DNA of 64,000 bases from Bacillaceae bacterium JMAK1 (lineage in GTDB: Bacteria; Bacillota; Bacilli; Bacillales; Marinococcaceae), in assembly GCA_012970285.1 (NCBI GenBank), contig JIBW01000002.1, forward strand, positions 1,054,001 through 1,118,000. Direction: 5' to 3'. Shown in pieces: positions 1 to 8,612 of the stretch. The notes under the pieces were generated by a model. The model made no database searches. It was not told the DNA's origin and was given only the letters and a program-made list of their open reading frames with translations. Numbering within the stretch: position 1 is the stretch's first letter; each line of letters opens with the position of its first letter. The position numbers and the translations under genes are program-made.

Positions 1-254
1 TCAATCGTCATCCCGAAATGAACAACCATCGCAAGATCCCGGTAATACGGTAACAAGTAGTCTTTCCCACGTTCAAGTGCCATACCAGCCCCTACTTGCA
101 TCGCTTCGTGTCCTTGACAAGAGATGACGAAAGGAATCTTCCCCGCTCGGTTTAATAGCCATAACCGTTCATCAATCTTTCGAGCGGTAAGCATCGTGCG
201 ATACATGTAAAGTAAATCATCTTTTTGTAGTCCTGCTCGTTCATATTTGTGCAT
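1..254 (-). CDS. bkdAA: Branched-chain 2-oxoacid dehydrogenase E1 alpha subunit, N-terminal part
   Basis: Only the first 84 codons are in the window; the gene runs off the left edge. The translation starts MHKYERAGLQKDD and contains the E1-alpha pattern RKIDERLW followed by SCQGHEAMQVGAG and YLLPYYRD, typical of thiamine-diphosphate-dependent 2-oxoisovalerate dehydrogenase alpha chains. With the beta subunit it decarboxylates keto acids of Val, Leu and Ile and passes the acyl group to lipoyl-E2. A purine-rich AAGGGTGAAGG lies just before the ATG. It follows lpdV by 16 bases in the same direction, the normal bkd operon order. The identity is strong; the remainder of the protein cannot be seen. 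Confidence 0.9.
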   Translation of the reverse strand, partial: MHKYERAGLQKDDLLYMYRTMLTARKIDERLWLLNRAGKIPFVISCQGHEAMQVGAGMALERGKDYLLPYYRDLAMVVHFGMTI

Positions 255-270
255 TGCCTTCACCCTTTCA

Positions 271-1698
271 TTAAACGTGAATTGCACCATCGATCGCTTG
301 AAGAGCGGCTTCTTTTAACACTTCTGATGAAGTCGGGTGGGGATGAATTGTCTCCCCAATTTCGATGTCAGCTGCTTGAACAACCATAGCTAGAGCCGCT
401 TCACTAATCAATTCTGTCGCTTGTGAACCGATGATGTGTACTCCTAATACGTCCCGGCTAGTCCGGTCAACAATGACCTTACAAAACCCTTCATGGTTAC
501 CGTTAATCAGTGCTTTTCCGATTGCTTGAAACGGAACTTTTCCAACAGCTACCGTATACCCATTCGCTTTCGCTTCATGTTCTGACATGCCAATAGAAGC
601 GACTTCTGGTGCGCTATAGATACAACGTGGAATATGGTTTTCACTGATCGGTTGAACGTTTTTTTGCTCATCCATGTGACGCACCGCAGTAATCCCTTCA
701 TGTGACGCTGCATGGGCAAGTTCTGGACCTTTAATAACGTCGCCAATGGCGTAAATATGTTCTTCTTTCGTTTGTAAATACTCGTTAACAACAATCTTTC
801 CTTTGTCGACTTCGATGTCTGTGTTTTGCAACCCAATGTCATTGATATTTGCCGTTCGCCCAACGCTTACAAACAATTTATTCGCTTGGAGTGTGAACGT
901 TTCCCCATCTTTCGTCACGTCTATATGAACATCAGACGAATCACTTTTGAATGAATCGACATCCAGTGCTGCACTCGTATGGATGACAATCCCCTTCTTT
1001 TGAAGTTGTTTTGTCATCTCTTTAGAGATGTCTTCATCTTCGTTAATGAGGATTTGTTTTGCATTTTCAACGATCGTCACTTCAACACCAAAGTCAACAA
1101 GCATTGATGCCCACTCCACACCAATCACTCCGCCTCCAATAATGACAACGGAAGCAGGTAGCTCTTCTAATTGCAGTGCATCATCACTCGTCAAAACATT
1201 TTCGTCATTCTTAGGTAACCCGTCCAACATTCTTGGCTTTGAACCTGTGGCAAGAAGTACTTGCTTCGGTATTAAGATGATATTATCTGATCCGTCGTTC
1301 ATTTCAACCGAAACGGTTCCAGCGCTTGGTGAAAAAATAGATGGACCTAACATTCTTCCGTGCCCTGCATAGATTGAAATTTTATGTTTATTGAGTAATG
1401 ACTGTATGCCTTTGTGTAGTTGATGAACAACCGCTTCTTTACGTGACTGGACTTTTGCGAAATCCACGGTAGTATTCTCACTCATTACACCAAACGTCTC
1501 TGCGTGTTTCACAGTACGATAGATTTCTGCACTTTTTAAGAGGGATTTACTCGGGATACATCCTCGGTGTAAACACGTACCGCCGAGCTCTCTCGCTTCG
1601 ACGATCGCTACCTTTTTCCCGAGTTGTGCTGCTTTAATTGCAGCTACGTACCCCCCTGTACCAGCACCTATAATGACCAGGTCATAATTTAAAGACAT
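271..1698 (-). CDS. lpdV: Dihydrolipoyl dehydrogenase (E3) of the branched-chain keto acid complex
   Basis: Flavoprotein of 475 residues that reoxidises dihydrolipoamide on E2 with NAD+. The sequence shows an N-terminal FAD dinucleotide motif (GAGTGG, residues 11-16), the redox-active disulfide in GGTCLHRGCIPSK (Cys42 and Cys47), a second NAD-binding GGGVIGVEWA segment, the FAD motif YAIGDV, and the C-terminal HPHPTSSE stretch carrying the catalytic His-Glu pair. Length is normal for the family. Its place between bcd and bkdAA marks it as the bkd-specific E3 (lpdV) rather than the pyruvate dehydrogenase E3. It is 16 bases from bcd, so probably cotranscribed. Confidence 0.95.
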   Translation of the reverse strand: MSLNYDLVIIGAGTGGYVAAIKAAQLGKKVAIVEARELGGTCLHRGCIPSKSLLKSAEIYRTVKHAETFGVMSENTTVDFAKVQSRKEAVVHQLHKGIQSLLNKHKISIYAGHGRMLGPSIFSPSAGTVSVEMNDGSDNIILIPKQVLLATGSKPRMLDGLPKNDENVLTSDDALQLEELPASVVIIGGGVIGVEWASMLVDFGVEVTIVENAKQILINEDEDISKEMTKQLQKKGIVIHTSAALDVDSFKSDSSDVHIDVTKDGETFTLQANKLFVSVGRTANINDIGLQNTDIEVDKGKIVVNEYLQTKEEHIYAIGDVIKGPELAHAASHEGITAVRHMDEQKNVQPISENHIPRCIYSAPEVASIGMSEHEAKANGYTVAVGKVPFQAIGKALINGNHEGFCKVIVDRTSRDVLGVHIIGSQATELISEAALAMVVQAADIEIGETIHPHPTSSEVLKEAALQAIDGAIHV

Positions 1699-1714
1699 AA
1701 AAATCCTCCTCCCG

Positions 1715-2782
1715 TTACTTTAGATAGGATTTTTGAACCGCTCCGATACTCGCAATACGCTCTTCTGCCATACGATCAGCTGCTTTATAAGATGGAATCT
1801 TGTCTCGTTTTGACACATCAAAAACTTTCGTCATTGAATCGTATAGACCTTCTACTTTTTTCATGACACGATCGCGATCATAACCAAGCAATTCATCATA
1901 CACATTAATAACACCACCAGCGTTAATCACGTAATCTGGCGCGTAAACAAAACCTTTTTCATGAAGAAGATCGCCATGTCGTTGTTCTTTTAGTTGATTG
2001 TTTGCAGCTCCTGCAATTACTTTACCACGCAAACGATCGATCGTCTCATCATTTATGACAGCACCTAATGCACATGGTGCAAATATATCACATTCCACAT
2101 CATAAATGTCATTCACATTTACAACTTCAGCTCCAAAAGCATCAACAGCACGCTTAACAGAAGGCTCATAAATATCGCTTACGATTAATTGAGCTCCTTC
2201 TTTATGTAAGTATCTACACAACTCAAACGATACGTTACCTACGCCTTGAACTGCCACTCGTTTATTCTCTAAAGAATCTGTACCAAACGCTTCATGGGCA
2301 GCCGCTTTCATGCCTACATACACGCCATAAGCCGTAACAGGCGAAGGATTCCCACCTGAACCAAATGCTTTCGATTTCCCAGTAACATATGAAGTTTCTT
2401 GATAAATTGTGTCCATGTCTGCTTCTGTTGTTCCTACATCTTCTGCTGTAATGTAGCGACCACTAAGTCCTTCGATGTAACGACCGAATGCGCGAAACAT
2501 CCCTTCGTTTTTATCGGTTCTTGCATCCCCGATAATCACTGCTTTTCCACCACCAAGATTCAATCCTGCAGCAGCGTTTTTATAAGTCATTCCTTTTGAA
2601 AGACGCAATACGTCACGAAGAGCATCTTCTTCGTTCTCATAATTCCACATTCTCGTTCCGCCAAGTGCCGGCCCAAGTGTTGTATCGTGGATCGCGATAA
2701 TCGCTTTAAGCCCAGAGGTTTTCTCCTGGCAAAAAATTACTTGTTCGTAATTCTCTTGGAACATTTCTTGAAACAATTCCAT
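1715..2782 (-). CDS. bcd: Leucine dehydrogenase
   Basis: Catalyses reversible NAD-dependent oxidative deamination of Leu, Val and Ile to the 2-oxoacids used by the downstream Bkd complex. The sequence has the Glu/Leu/Phe/Val dehydrogenase pattern [10 protein letters not shown], Lys in TYKNAAAG and the catalytic Lys in LGGGKAVI (about residues 68 and 80), then a Rossmann motif GVGNVS. About 355 residues, normal length. Two ATGs are adjacent; the second is preferred because family members begin MELF and the GAGGAGG site is then about seven bases away. In B. subtilis bcd is flanked by ptb and buk; neither is present here, and lpdV follows directly. Confidence 0.93.
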   Translation of the reverse strand: MELFQEMFQENYEQVIFCQEKTSGLKAIIAIHDTTLGPALGGTRMWNYENEEDALRDVLRLSKGMTYKNAAAGLNLGGGKAVIIGDARTDKNEGMFRAFGRYIEGLSGRYITAEDVGTTEADMDTIYQETSYVTGKSKAFGSGGNPSPVTAYGVYVGMKAAAHEAFGTDSLENKRVAVQGVGNVSFELCRYLHKEGAQLIVSDIYEPSVKRAVDAFGAEVVNVNDIYDVECDIFAPCALGAVINDETIDRLRGKVIAGAANNQLKEQRHGDLLHEKGFVYAPDYVINAGGVINVYDELLGYDRDRVMKKVEGLYDSMTKVFDVSKRDKIPSYKAADRMAEERIASIGAVQKSYLK

Positions 2783-3296
2783 CATTCATCCTCCTCTTCA
2801 CCTCTACTACACGTGCATAAAAGAAACGATTCAAAACGTTAACACGGAGATGAGATTCCATTGGGAAATTATTGCATATTCTTGCTCAGATTGCACGATC
2901 TTTCCTATATATAATTGTTCTTCTTCATCATATAAGTTATTCCTTATTATGCCAAGCGCTTGTAATAATGCGTTGACGCGCTACAATCTTTGTAGAGGGA
3001 TCCTTCTTCGTGAATCGATTCACCGTCCTCCATCTCATTCCACTCGTAAATATGTCACAAACATTTGGTAGAAAATCTTACGAGAAAGTGTTTCGTTTCT
3101 CTAGGGAGCTTCTTCAAGCTTACCTGCTATTCCTTCTGAAATCGATAAATTCCCTCACATTTGGTAGTATTAAGTAGAAGATATCATTGGATATTCAAGT
3201 TCTTTAAAATGTAAGAAGTCATGCCCCCTCGTCAACATAAACGGGTGGATGTATGCTAAACTAGTAACGGAATAAACGTGAAAGTAGGTGCCTTTC
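2783..3296. other. Intergenic region upstream of bcd
   Basis: About 510 bases between the divergent bcd and yqzF genes. It should hold both promoters. It contains a perfect 14-base palindrome GTGAATCGATTCAC at 3010-3023 and a repeated 11-mer acatttggtag at 3060-3070 and 3156-3166. I looked for a sigma-54 element in the bcd direction, because bkd operons of relatives use SigL and BkdR, and found no good match. No convincing gene: the open stretches on either strand do not resemble known proteins. Confidence 0.5.
3010..3023. repeat. 14-bp perfect palindrome upstream of bcd
   Basis: GTGAATCGATTCAC is its own reverse complement and lies about 230 bases upstream of the bcd start. It could be an operator for a dimeric regulator of the bcd-lpdV-bkd operon or of yqzF. 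This is inference from symmetry alone. Confidence 0.4.
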
Positions 3297-3548
3297 TTGC
3301 GTTTTGTCGCTTTGATCGTTCTTCTCATCCCGGTGTTTTTAGCTGGTGTAGGGATTAAGTGGATGAGAGATGTAATTTTTAATGTTCAACTATTCCCGTT
3401 TCCAAATTTAACGTTGCAATTTATAAGCGGGTTACTTTTATTTATACTAGGTCTTGGCTTTATTGGTGGCTTCATTTTTCACCGTGACAAGAAAAACGGA
3501 AAAGTTGCCGATCGTTTCCTAAAAAACAAAGAAGCGACGAATGATTAA
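3297..3548 (+). CDS. yqzF: DUF2627 small membrane protein
   Basis: Small protein of 83 residues with two hydrophobic segments (roughly residues 2-22 and 38-60), a short extracytoplasmic or cytoplasmic loop containing WMRDVIFN, and a basic tail. It matches the DUF2627 (YqzF) pattern seen next to bkd genes in Bacillus. Function is not known. A TTG start at 3297 is preferred because GTAGGTG sits six bases upstream; a GTG at 3288 is also in frame but has a poorer site. Its last four bases overlap the end of the convergent SteA-like gene. Confidence 0.75.
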   Translation: MRFVALIVLLIPVFLAGVGIKWMRDVIFNVQLFPFPNLTLQFISGLLLFILGLGFIGGFIFHRDKKNGKVADRFLKNKEATND

Positions 3549-4567
3549 ATCCACCCGTCTGCTCCTAGCATCGAATGCCTCGTCATCATCCAATGCAACG
3601 GATCTTCTTCCAAGCGGCTTCGAAACATCGCAGCCGCTGCTTGGAGATGGAAAACCCTGTTTTTATTCCACGCTTCAACGAGCACATATTGAGCACGTTC
3701 CTCTTCTTCCACTTCACCTAGATAAAACACTGCTCCTTTTGTACGTTTCAAGCCGTAAGCAATTGCTGAAATAAGGTCAGAGCCGAGATTTATCATTTGC
3801 TCACTCTCGTTATTTCGTGAGATTCCCTTTGTGAGACATAACTTACGCTTTTTCTCTATTGCATCTCGGATCATCGCTTGATCCATTTGTGATTCTGTAC
3901 CGAACAATACATCCGGTTTTATTCCTCGTTTTACTAAATCCTCATAGCTATCATTGATCGCAACAATGTACGGGTTTTGTCTCTTCATAAACCGCTTAAG
4001 TAAAGCAAGATCTTCATTCAGCTTGCTATAGCGTTCAACGATCCATATCGGACGATATCCTTGATCATGGCTTACATTTTCACTGGAAAAATATGCAGCC
4101 ACTCGCTCTACGTGAGTGTTCATTTTCTCAATCTCAATGACCATTCGTTCATGGTAGGACTCGTTTGCTTTTTTCTCAGCAAGTTCATTTAATTTATCGA
4201 TCATTTCGATGTCGTACGCTTTTACACTTGCAACATTGTCCCACTTTCCGATTTGTCGAACGTAAAGTTGTTTGCTAACGATGCGCAACTTATGATTGCT
4301 CTTAAGCTGTTCAATATTCGTCGGTTGAGAAACGTCGAAGACAGGAATGCCGTTGTTTACTAATCGTTCGACACCACACGTCACTTTTTCTCCTGTGTGA
4401 GAGGTCTTCATATTAACAACAGCTTTCACATGTCTCGCCAAAAAGTCACCGGCTCTTTTTTCTGTAAAATTACGCTCATTGATCACGACAATCGACCGTT
4501 CACGAATGTCGTCTCTTCGATTCGTCGTTACACAACAAGCAATTCCTTCTAACGTTCCAACTCTCAT
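3545..4567 (-). CDS. SteA-like protein (thiamin pyrophosphokinase-fold domain)
   Basis: Protein of 340 residues. The N-terminal half has the SteA pattern: RAGDFLARHVKAVVN, a Gly-rich turn, then VNNGIPVFDV. The C-terminal half (about residue 170 on) resembles the TPK-like domain of SteA/COG4825, with INDSYEDLVKRGIKPDVLFG. SteA of actinobacteria works with SteB at the division septum; the role in bacilli is not established. Unlike many SteA proteins there is no obvious C-terminal membrane helix, so this version is probably cytosolic. An ATG at 4567 with GGGGGA seven bases upstream is the likely start. The stop overlaps yqzF by four bases in convergent orientation. Family assignment is from motif memory. 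Confidence 0.6.
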   Translation of the reverse strand: MRVGTLEGIACCVTTNRRDDIRERSIVVINERNFTEKRAGDFLARHVKAVVNMKTSHTGEKVTCGVERLVNNGIPVFDVSQPTNIEQLKSNHKLRIVSKQLYVRQIGKWDNVASVKAYDIEMIDKLNELAEKKANESYHERMVIEIEKMNTHVERVAAYFSSENVSHDQGYRPIWIVERYSKLNEDLALLKRFMKRQNPYIVAINDSYEDLVKRGIKPDVLFGTESQMDQAMIRDAIEKKRKLCLTKGISRNNESEQMINLGSDLISAIAYGLKRTKGAVFYLGEVEEEERAQYVLVEAWNKNRVFHLQAAAAMFRSRLEEDPLHWMMTRHSMLGADGWI

Positions 4568-5482
4568 CACCAAGTCCCCCTCATCTCGCTTCTTACGGTT
4601 ACTATTCCCGGAATCAACTTGTCAATTCATAAAGGAACAAAAAGGAAAAAGAGGGAATGCACAAAAATTGCATACTATTAATTGTAGTGTATAAAAACCT
4701 TACTAATTTATTAAATTCGAATTCCCAATTCACTCCATGAACATTTCTAAGCTTGTCGTCAACCGCGAGAAACTTAATAAAATTCCGAAAATGTGAATGA
4801 AACCACAAGTTATTTATGATGTGTTTCTTATATATATATCTTTAAAATATCGCAATTAAGTCCCAAGAAGTTGAATATAGGATGCTTTGATTTCATTAAA
4901 TGAAATCAAAAAAACAATTGAGATAACCTATTAGGGTTATATTTAGCATTGATTAAACGTATTTATTCACTGAGAGGAGTTGATTAAAATAATTTAAAGC
5001 AAGAAAGTTAATAAAATGTACTACAACGGGAAAGAAACTTAATACTTTGAAATAATAACAAAATCCATCCTCGCAATGAAGGAAGTATATTTTATCGTTT
5101 GTTTATTTATCATACCAAAGGAAATATATTGGTTGCTTTTTCTTATATTTTTATGACCCAATATAATATCGGAGGCTAATTTATAAACACCCCTACGCAC
5201 ACCCCTACGCCATAATTGATTGAGGTTCATCATCATTAGGCCAACAGGAAATAATTTATACTATTATCATAAAATTCTTTTAACTGTCGTGAGGGGTGAA
5301 GTCGAAAGTTATTGCATTTCCAATTTTAAATAACTACCGACTAAACAGATCAAAATAAGGTGTAATTTAGTCACGTTTAACTGTAAAATTTCCTTGATTT
5401 GTGATGTGAAAAGGATTGAAATAAAGCAGGAAATATTTCGTTTTTATAAAATATCAACTAAAAACTTGAAAAGGGGAGTCTA
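4568..5482. other. AT-rich gene-poor stretch
   Basis: About 900 bases, clearly richer in A and T than the neighbouring genes. Short open frames (for example minus strand 5039-5236) have no recognisable motif or good ribosome site. Contents seen: a 25-base near-perfect palindrome at 4886-4910, and two tandem copies of a 12-mer cacccctacgc(a/c) at 5188-5211. It may be a remnant of lost accessory DNA; nothing in it proves mobility. Confidence 0.5.
4886..4910. repeat. AT-rich palindrome, possible terminator-like stem
   Basis: Arms TTTGATTTCATT (4886-4897) and AATGAAATCAAA (4899-4910) are exact reverse complements around one central A. It is followed by an A-run on the plus strand, so on the minus strand the stem is preceded, not followed, by a T-run. 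It is more likely an operator-like palindrome or a cruciform-prone spacer than a classic terminator. Confidence 0.45.
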
Positions 5483-5800
5483 ATGGATAATTTATTATTA
5501 AAAAGAGACATGGGAGCCGAGCAATTGGCAATGGTCGATGCCGAGGTTGACCGCCAAAGTAAAAATAAGGTTATTATGTATGTTTTATGGTGGTTTACAG
5601 GTGTTCTCGGAGGACATAGATATTACTTAGGAGACATAGGCTATGCAATTGGTATGACTTTAACACTTGGTGGCTTCGGTTTATGGGCATTAATTGACGT
5701 ATTTCTCATTGGAAGTAGGTTAGAAAAGAAAACTTTAAACATTGAGCGCAAAGCCATTGAAAAAGTTAAAAGTTACACCAATAAAGAAAAAGTAGCATAA
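5483..5800 (+). CDS. TM2 domain membrane protein
   Basis: Protein of 105 residues with the TM2 layout: a short N-terminal helix with charged residues, a first membrane segment from about residue 30, the signature FTGVLGGHRYYLGD (residues 38-51), and a second segment LTLGGFGLWALIDVFLI, then a basic cytosolic tail. TM2 proteins are small two-helix membrane proteins of unclear function, often stress-linked. GGGGAG lies seven bases before the ATG. It is isolated from other genes, in an AT-rich context, and may be a later acquisition. Confidence 0.8.
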   Translation: MDNLLLKRDMGAEQLAMVDAEVDRQSKNKVIMYVLWWFTGVLGGHRYYLGDIGYAIGMTLTLGGFGLWALIDVFLIGSRLEKKTLNIERKAIEKVKSYTNKEKVA

Positions 5801-5853
5801 ATGAGGTACTGACCTGGTAATTCACTCTACAAGTAAGAGTTATTATACAGTTC

Positions 5854-5898
5854 ACTGGTTGGTTGACGTTTGATAATATCGAACGTCAACCAACCAGT
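5854..5898. repeat. 17-bp perfect inverted repeat between convergent genes
   Basis: Arms 5854-5870 and 5882-5898 are exact reverse complements (ACTGGTTGGTTGACGTT and its complement) around an 11-base loop. It lies 53 bases past the TM2 stop and six bases past the end of a decayed minus-strand gene. The position fits a shared terminator, but no clear T-run follows on either strand. Confidence 0.6.
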
Positions 5899-5904
5899 TT
5901 AGTC

Positions 5905-6108
5905 TTATGCACTCTTTGATATAGTGATTACACTTTTGAGATAACATTTGGTATCCGATTTAAATATGCCAGTTATAAAGACAACTAAAGCCAGTGCTAC
6001 AACTGATCCCGCAACGATATCGAAATAACTTTCTCTTGTAAATAAATAATACGTTAAATGCGATAAGCAAGCCGGGTGTTAGTGGTGCGATAAACATATT
6101 GAGCCCAT
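5905..6108 (-). pseudogene. Decayed small membrane-protein gene
   Basis: A ribosome site (AGAGGAGCG) precedes an ATG at 6108, but the frame stops after nine codons. Reading on in shifted frames gives a membrane-protein-like sequence, FIAPLTPGLLIAFNV and then, after another shift near 6036, FTRESYFDIVAGSVVALALV, ending at a stop at 5905. Two frameshifts are needed to join these pieces into one product of about 65 residues. I do not recognise the family. Chance hydrophobic frames remain an alternative. Confidence 0.4.
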
Positions 6109-6183
6109 ATAAACGCTCCTCTAACTACGAAACGAATGGTCTATTGCACATGGAATATTGATATTATGAATAATCGGATAACG

Positions 6184-6217
6184 AAAAAAGTTGCAGCCTT
6201 TTCAAAGACCGCAACTT
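6184..6217 (-). terminator. Rho-independent terminator after spo0A
   Basis: On the minus strand AAGTTGC, further pairing GTC/GGC and GCAACTT form a stem followed directly by a run of T. It lies about 120 bases beyond the spo0A stop. Confidence 0.75.
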
Positions 6218-6339
6218 CAGTGTTATTCTTCGTTAATAAGAAGAATATATTGTTCTTGTACAAGTTTATCGGATTTTCACCACTAAATTTATGAGAATGA
6301 CAACATAACTAAAACACTGTAACTACCGCCAAACCAACA

Positions 6340-7134
6340 TTAGCTTACCTTATGTTCAATCCGAAGCTTGTCAGCGACCATCGCGATGAATTCACTGTTC
6401 GTTGGCTTGGCTTTAGACATGCTAACGGTATACCCGAAGTAGTGAGAGATGGAATCAATGTTCCCTCGACTCCAGGCCACTTCAATGGCATGACGAATGG
6501 CTCGTTCAACGCGACTTGCCGTCGTATTGAATTTCTTTGCAATATCAGGATACAGTTCCTTCGTAATTGACCCTAATAATTCGATATCGTTATACACCAT
6601 CGTAATCGCTTCACGCATATACATATACCCTTTTATGTGAGCAGGCACGCCGATTTCATGTATGATGTTCGTAATGCGTTGATCTAAATTAACCGTCGGT
6701 TGCTTAATCGTCGTATGTGTACGACCACCGTGTGACATACCCATTTGTGGTGATGCTTGTCCACTAAGGTCGCGGATCTTATCAATCAAGACTTCCATAT
6801 CAAATGGTTTAAGGATATAATAGGACGCGCCTAGGTTGACTGCTTTTTTCGTGACTTCTTCTTGCCCAAAAGCCGTAAGCATCATAATTTTCGGTCTTTT
6901 ACTTAAAGACTTCTGTTGCAACCTTTCTAGCACAGCAAGCCCATCAAGATAAGGCATAATAATATCTAATATTAAAACATCAGGTTGATGTTCAACAACG
7001 GATTCAATACATTCTTGTCCGTTATAACTGACCCCCACAATTTCCATATCTGCTTGGTTGTTCACATATTCCTCAAGCATTTGTACGAGTTCACGATTGT
7101 CGTCGGCAATACACACTTTGATTGTATCCAACAT
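6340..7134 (-). CDS. spo0A: Stage 0 sporulation response regulator Spo0A
   Basis: Master regulator of sporulation entry, activated by the phosphorelay. The receiver domain (about residues 1-125) has the acidic pair Asp11/Asp12, phosphoacceptor Asp57 in ILDIIMP, the Thr in MLTAFG and the Lys in YILKPFD. A variable linker follows, then the C-terminal Spo0A DNA-binding domain with the recognition helix [18 protein letters not shown]. Length of 264 matches the family (267 in B. subtilis). It lies downstream of spoIVB as usual, with its own promoter region: two sigma-H-like promoters and one TGTCGAA 0A box at 7300-7306 are visible upstream. Confidence 0.97.
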   Translation of the reverse strand: MLDTIKVCIADDNRELVQMLEEYVNNQADMEIVGVSYNGQECIESVVEHQPDVLILDIIMPYLDGLAVLERLQQKSLSKRPKIMMLTAFGQEEVTKKAVNLGASYYILKPFDMEVLIDKIRDLSGQASPQMGMSHGGRTHTTIKQPTVNLDQRITNIIHEIGVPAHIKGYMYMREAITMVYNDIELLGSITKELYPDIAKKFNTTASRVERAIRHAIEVAWSRGNIDSISHYFGYTVSMSKAKPTNSEFIAMVADKLRIEHKVS

Positions 7135-7175
7135 TATGCCTCCTCTATGACATCTAATATTCGTTTGGTAGTTGT

Positions 7176-7205
7176 AAATTTCTCCCTTAAGTGCGATTAT
7201 CCTTC
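7176..7205 (-). promoter_or_regulatory. Sigma-H-type promoter of spo0A (proximal)
   Basis: On the minus strand GAAGGATAA (7205-7197) fits the -35 consensus RnAGGAwWW fully. After a 12-base spacer, GAGAAATTT (7184-7176) fits the -10 consensus RnnGAATWW at eight of nine positions. The ATG of spo0A is about 40 bases downstream. Sigma-H control of spo0A is established in B. subtilis. Confidence 0.65.
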
Positions 7206-7215
7206 AAAAATACAG

Positions 7216-7244
7216 AAAATCAATGATATTTAGTAAATTCCTTT
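7216..7244 (-). promoter_or_regulatory. Second sigma-H-like promoter of spo0A (distal)
   Basis: AAAGGAATT (7244-7236) fits the sigma-H -35 pattern. After 11 bases, ATTGATTTT (7224-7216) fits the -10 pattern at eight of nine positions. It is tandem with the proximal candidate, only about 40 bases upstream. It may be an AT-rich chance match. Confidence 0.4.
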
Positions 7245-7324
7245 TATATTTTGCAAATAGCTACACGTTTCATGGTAATGCGCATGAAATGACGTATACT
7301 GTCGAATAATCTTATGTAGAATGG

Positions 7325-7350
7325 AAAGGCTGCTATTTAGCTAGCCTTTT
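7325..7350 (-). terminator. Stem-loop over the spoIVB stop codon
   Basis: On the minus strand AAAGGCT, a bulged A and GCTA pair with TAGC and AGCCTTT. The stem covers the last two codons and the TAA of spoIVB and ends in TTTCC. The T-run is weak, so it may only partly terminate between spoIVB and spo0A. Confidence 0.4.
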
Positions 7351-8569
7351 CTTCAATCTCTTCAAGCGTAACGCCTGCTTCTTGAAGCATCCATTCAATA
7401 TGGGAACCATATCCAGAAGTCGAATCATTTACGAATACGTGGGTAACTGCCCCTATTAATTTTCCGTTTTGGATGATCGGGCTACCACTCATGCCTTGAA
7501 CGATTCCACCCGTACGTTCTAGTAACTCTTCATCAGTAATTCGGATGATCATCCCTTTTGTTGCTGCGTGTTTTTGTGGTGATGATCGAATGATTTCAAT
7601 ATCAAACTCTTCTACTTGCTCGTTTTCTACGACCGTTAATATTTTTGCTGGTCCTTCTTCAACTTCTTCAGCATAACCAACAGGAACTGCATTCTGACCT
7701 TCATTCGTTAAATCATGATAGTCGTGCAACAATCCGTAAATACCGAAAGCATTGTTTTTCGTAATCGTACCGAGGACATCATTTGTCGTCGTTAACGAAG
7801 CTTGTTTTTCACCAGGAATACCATTTTTTCCTTTAGAAATTGATCGGACAGAGGATCGAACGATTTCACCTTCATGTATCGCAACAGGCTCTTTCGTATC
7901 AATGTCTGAAATTACATGTCCAAGGGCTCCATATCGTCCTGTAACAGGTTCATAGAACGTCATCGTTCCAACTCCTGCTGCAGAATCACGAATGTACATG
8001 CCTAATTGCTTATGCCCTTCTGATGCTTGCAAAGCTCGATCGATCGTTTTAGTTATCACTTTACCATTTCGGATGAGTTCTACTTGAATCGATGTCGCTG
8101 GATCTGGATTACGTAAAATTGACGTAACTTCTCTCATATCTTCTACTGGTTGTTCGTTTAGTTTTACGATGATATCTCCTTTTCTAATCCCTGCGGCTTC
8201 AGCAGGTGAAGATTCACCTTCCCCAGTTTCAATAAGGTGAAAGCCAACGACGAGAACACCTTTTGCGCTTAATCGTACTCCAATTGATTGTCCTCCTGGC
8301 ACAACATCAATATGAGGCCGATCAAGCTTTGTAATTTTCTTTATTGGCACGGTCCCAGCAGAAACCGTAACTGCTTCTTCATTTTCCCCTTGTACGGCGA
8401 AGCTCGCAGGAATCATATCCTCGATCTCACGTTCAGTTTCACCCGTAGAAACAGAAACGACTTCGTCCGGCAAATCTGTCCACTCTTGAACAGGTTCTAT
8501 AAATAAAACAGCAACAAGTGCTATTAAAAGTAGGATGCCTACTGTTTTTCTTAGCCATTCATTCAACAC
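7337..8569 (-). CDS. spoIVB: SpoIVB serine peptidase, sigma-K checkpoint signal
   Basis: Forespore-made, secreted S55-family peptidase that triggers pro-sigma-K processing in the mother cell by acting on SpoIVFA. The sequence shows an N-terminal membrane segment (residues 9-24), a PDZ domain around residues 95-180 (SPAEAAGIRKGD), and a chymotrypsin-like domain with His218 (ALGHVISD), Asp346 (RITDEE) and Ser361 in QGMSGSP. The spacing of Asp to Ser matches the B. subtilis triad. It is 410 residues, normal length. Start is GTG or the next TTG codon, with AAGGAG upstream. It sits between recN and spo0A, the conserved order. Confidence 0.95.
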   Translation of the reverse strand: MLNEWLRKTVGILLLIALVAVLFIEPVQEWTDLPDEVVSVSTGETEREIEDMIPASFAVQGENEEAVTVSAGTVPIKKITKLDRPHIDVVPGGQSIGVRLSAKGVLVVGFHLIETGEGESSPAEAAGIRKGDIIVKLNEQPVEDMREVTSILRNPDPATSIQVELIRNGKVITKTIDRALQASEGHKQLGMYIRDSAAGVGTMTFYEPVTGRYGALGHVISDIDTKEPVAIHEGEIVRSSVRSISKGKNGIPGEKQASLTTTNDVLGTITKNNAFGIYGLLHDYHDLTNEGQNAVPVGYAEEVEEGPAKILTVVENEQVEEFDIEIIRSSPQKHAATKGMIIRITDEELLERTGGIVQGMSGSPIIQNGKLIGAVTHVFVNDSTSGYGSHIEWMLQEAGVTLEEIEEKAS

Positions 8570-8612
8570 ATCGTCTCACACTCCTTACTCCCGCGTACGT
8601 TTTGTACGTACT

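Noticed and set aside
2850-2930. Possible sigma-54 promoter for bcd (TGAGCA-N5-ATGCA on the minus strand)
   Set aside because: The -24 element lacks the invariant GG; only the spacing fits.
2831-3154. Minus-strand frame upstream of bcd that reads protein-like in places (for example LLQALGIIRNNLYDEEE)
   Set aside because: The frame carries four internal stops in about 107 codons, close to chance for this base composition, and no family is recognised. Not enough to call a pseudogene.
4614-5236. Two minus-strand open frames of about 65 codons in the AT-rich gap
   Set aside because: No ribosome site of quality, no motif, composition follows the surrounding non-coding DNA.
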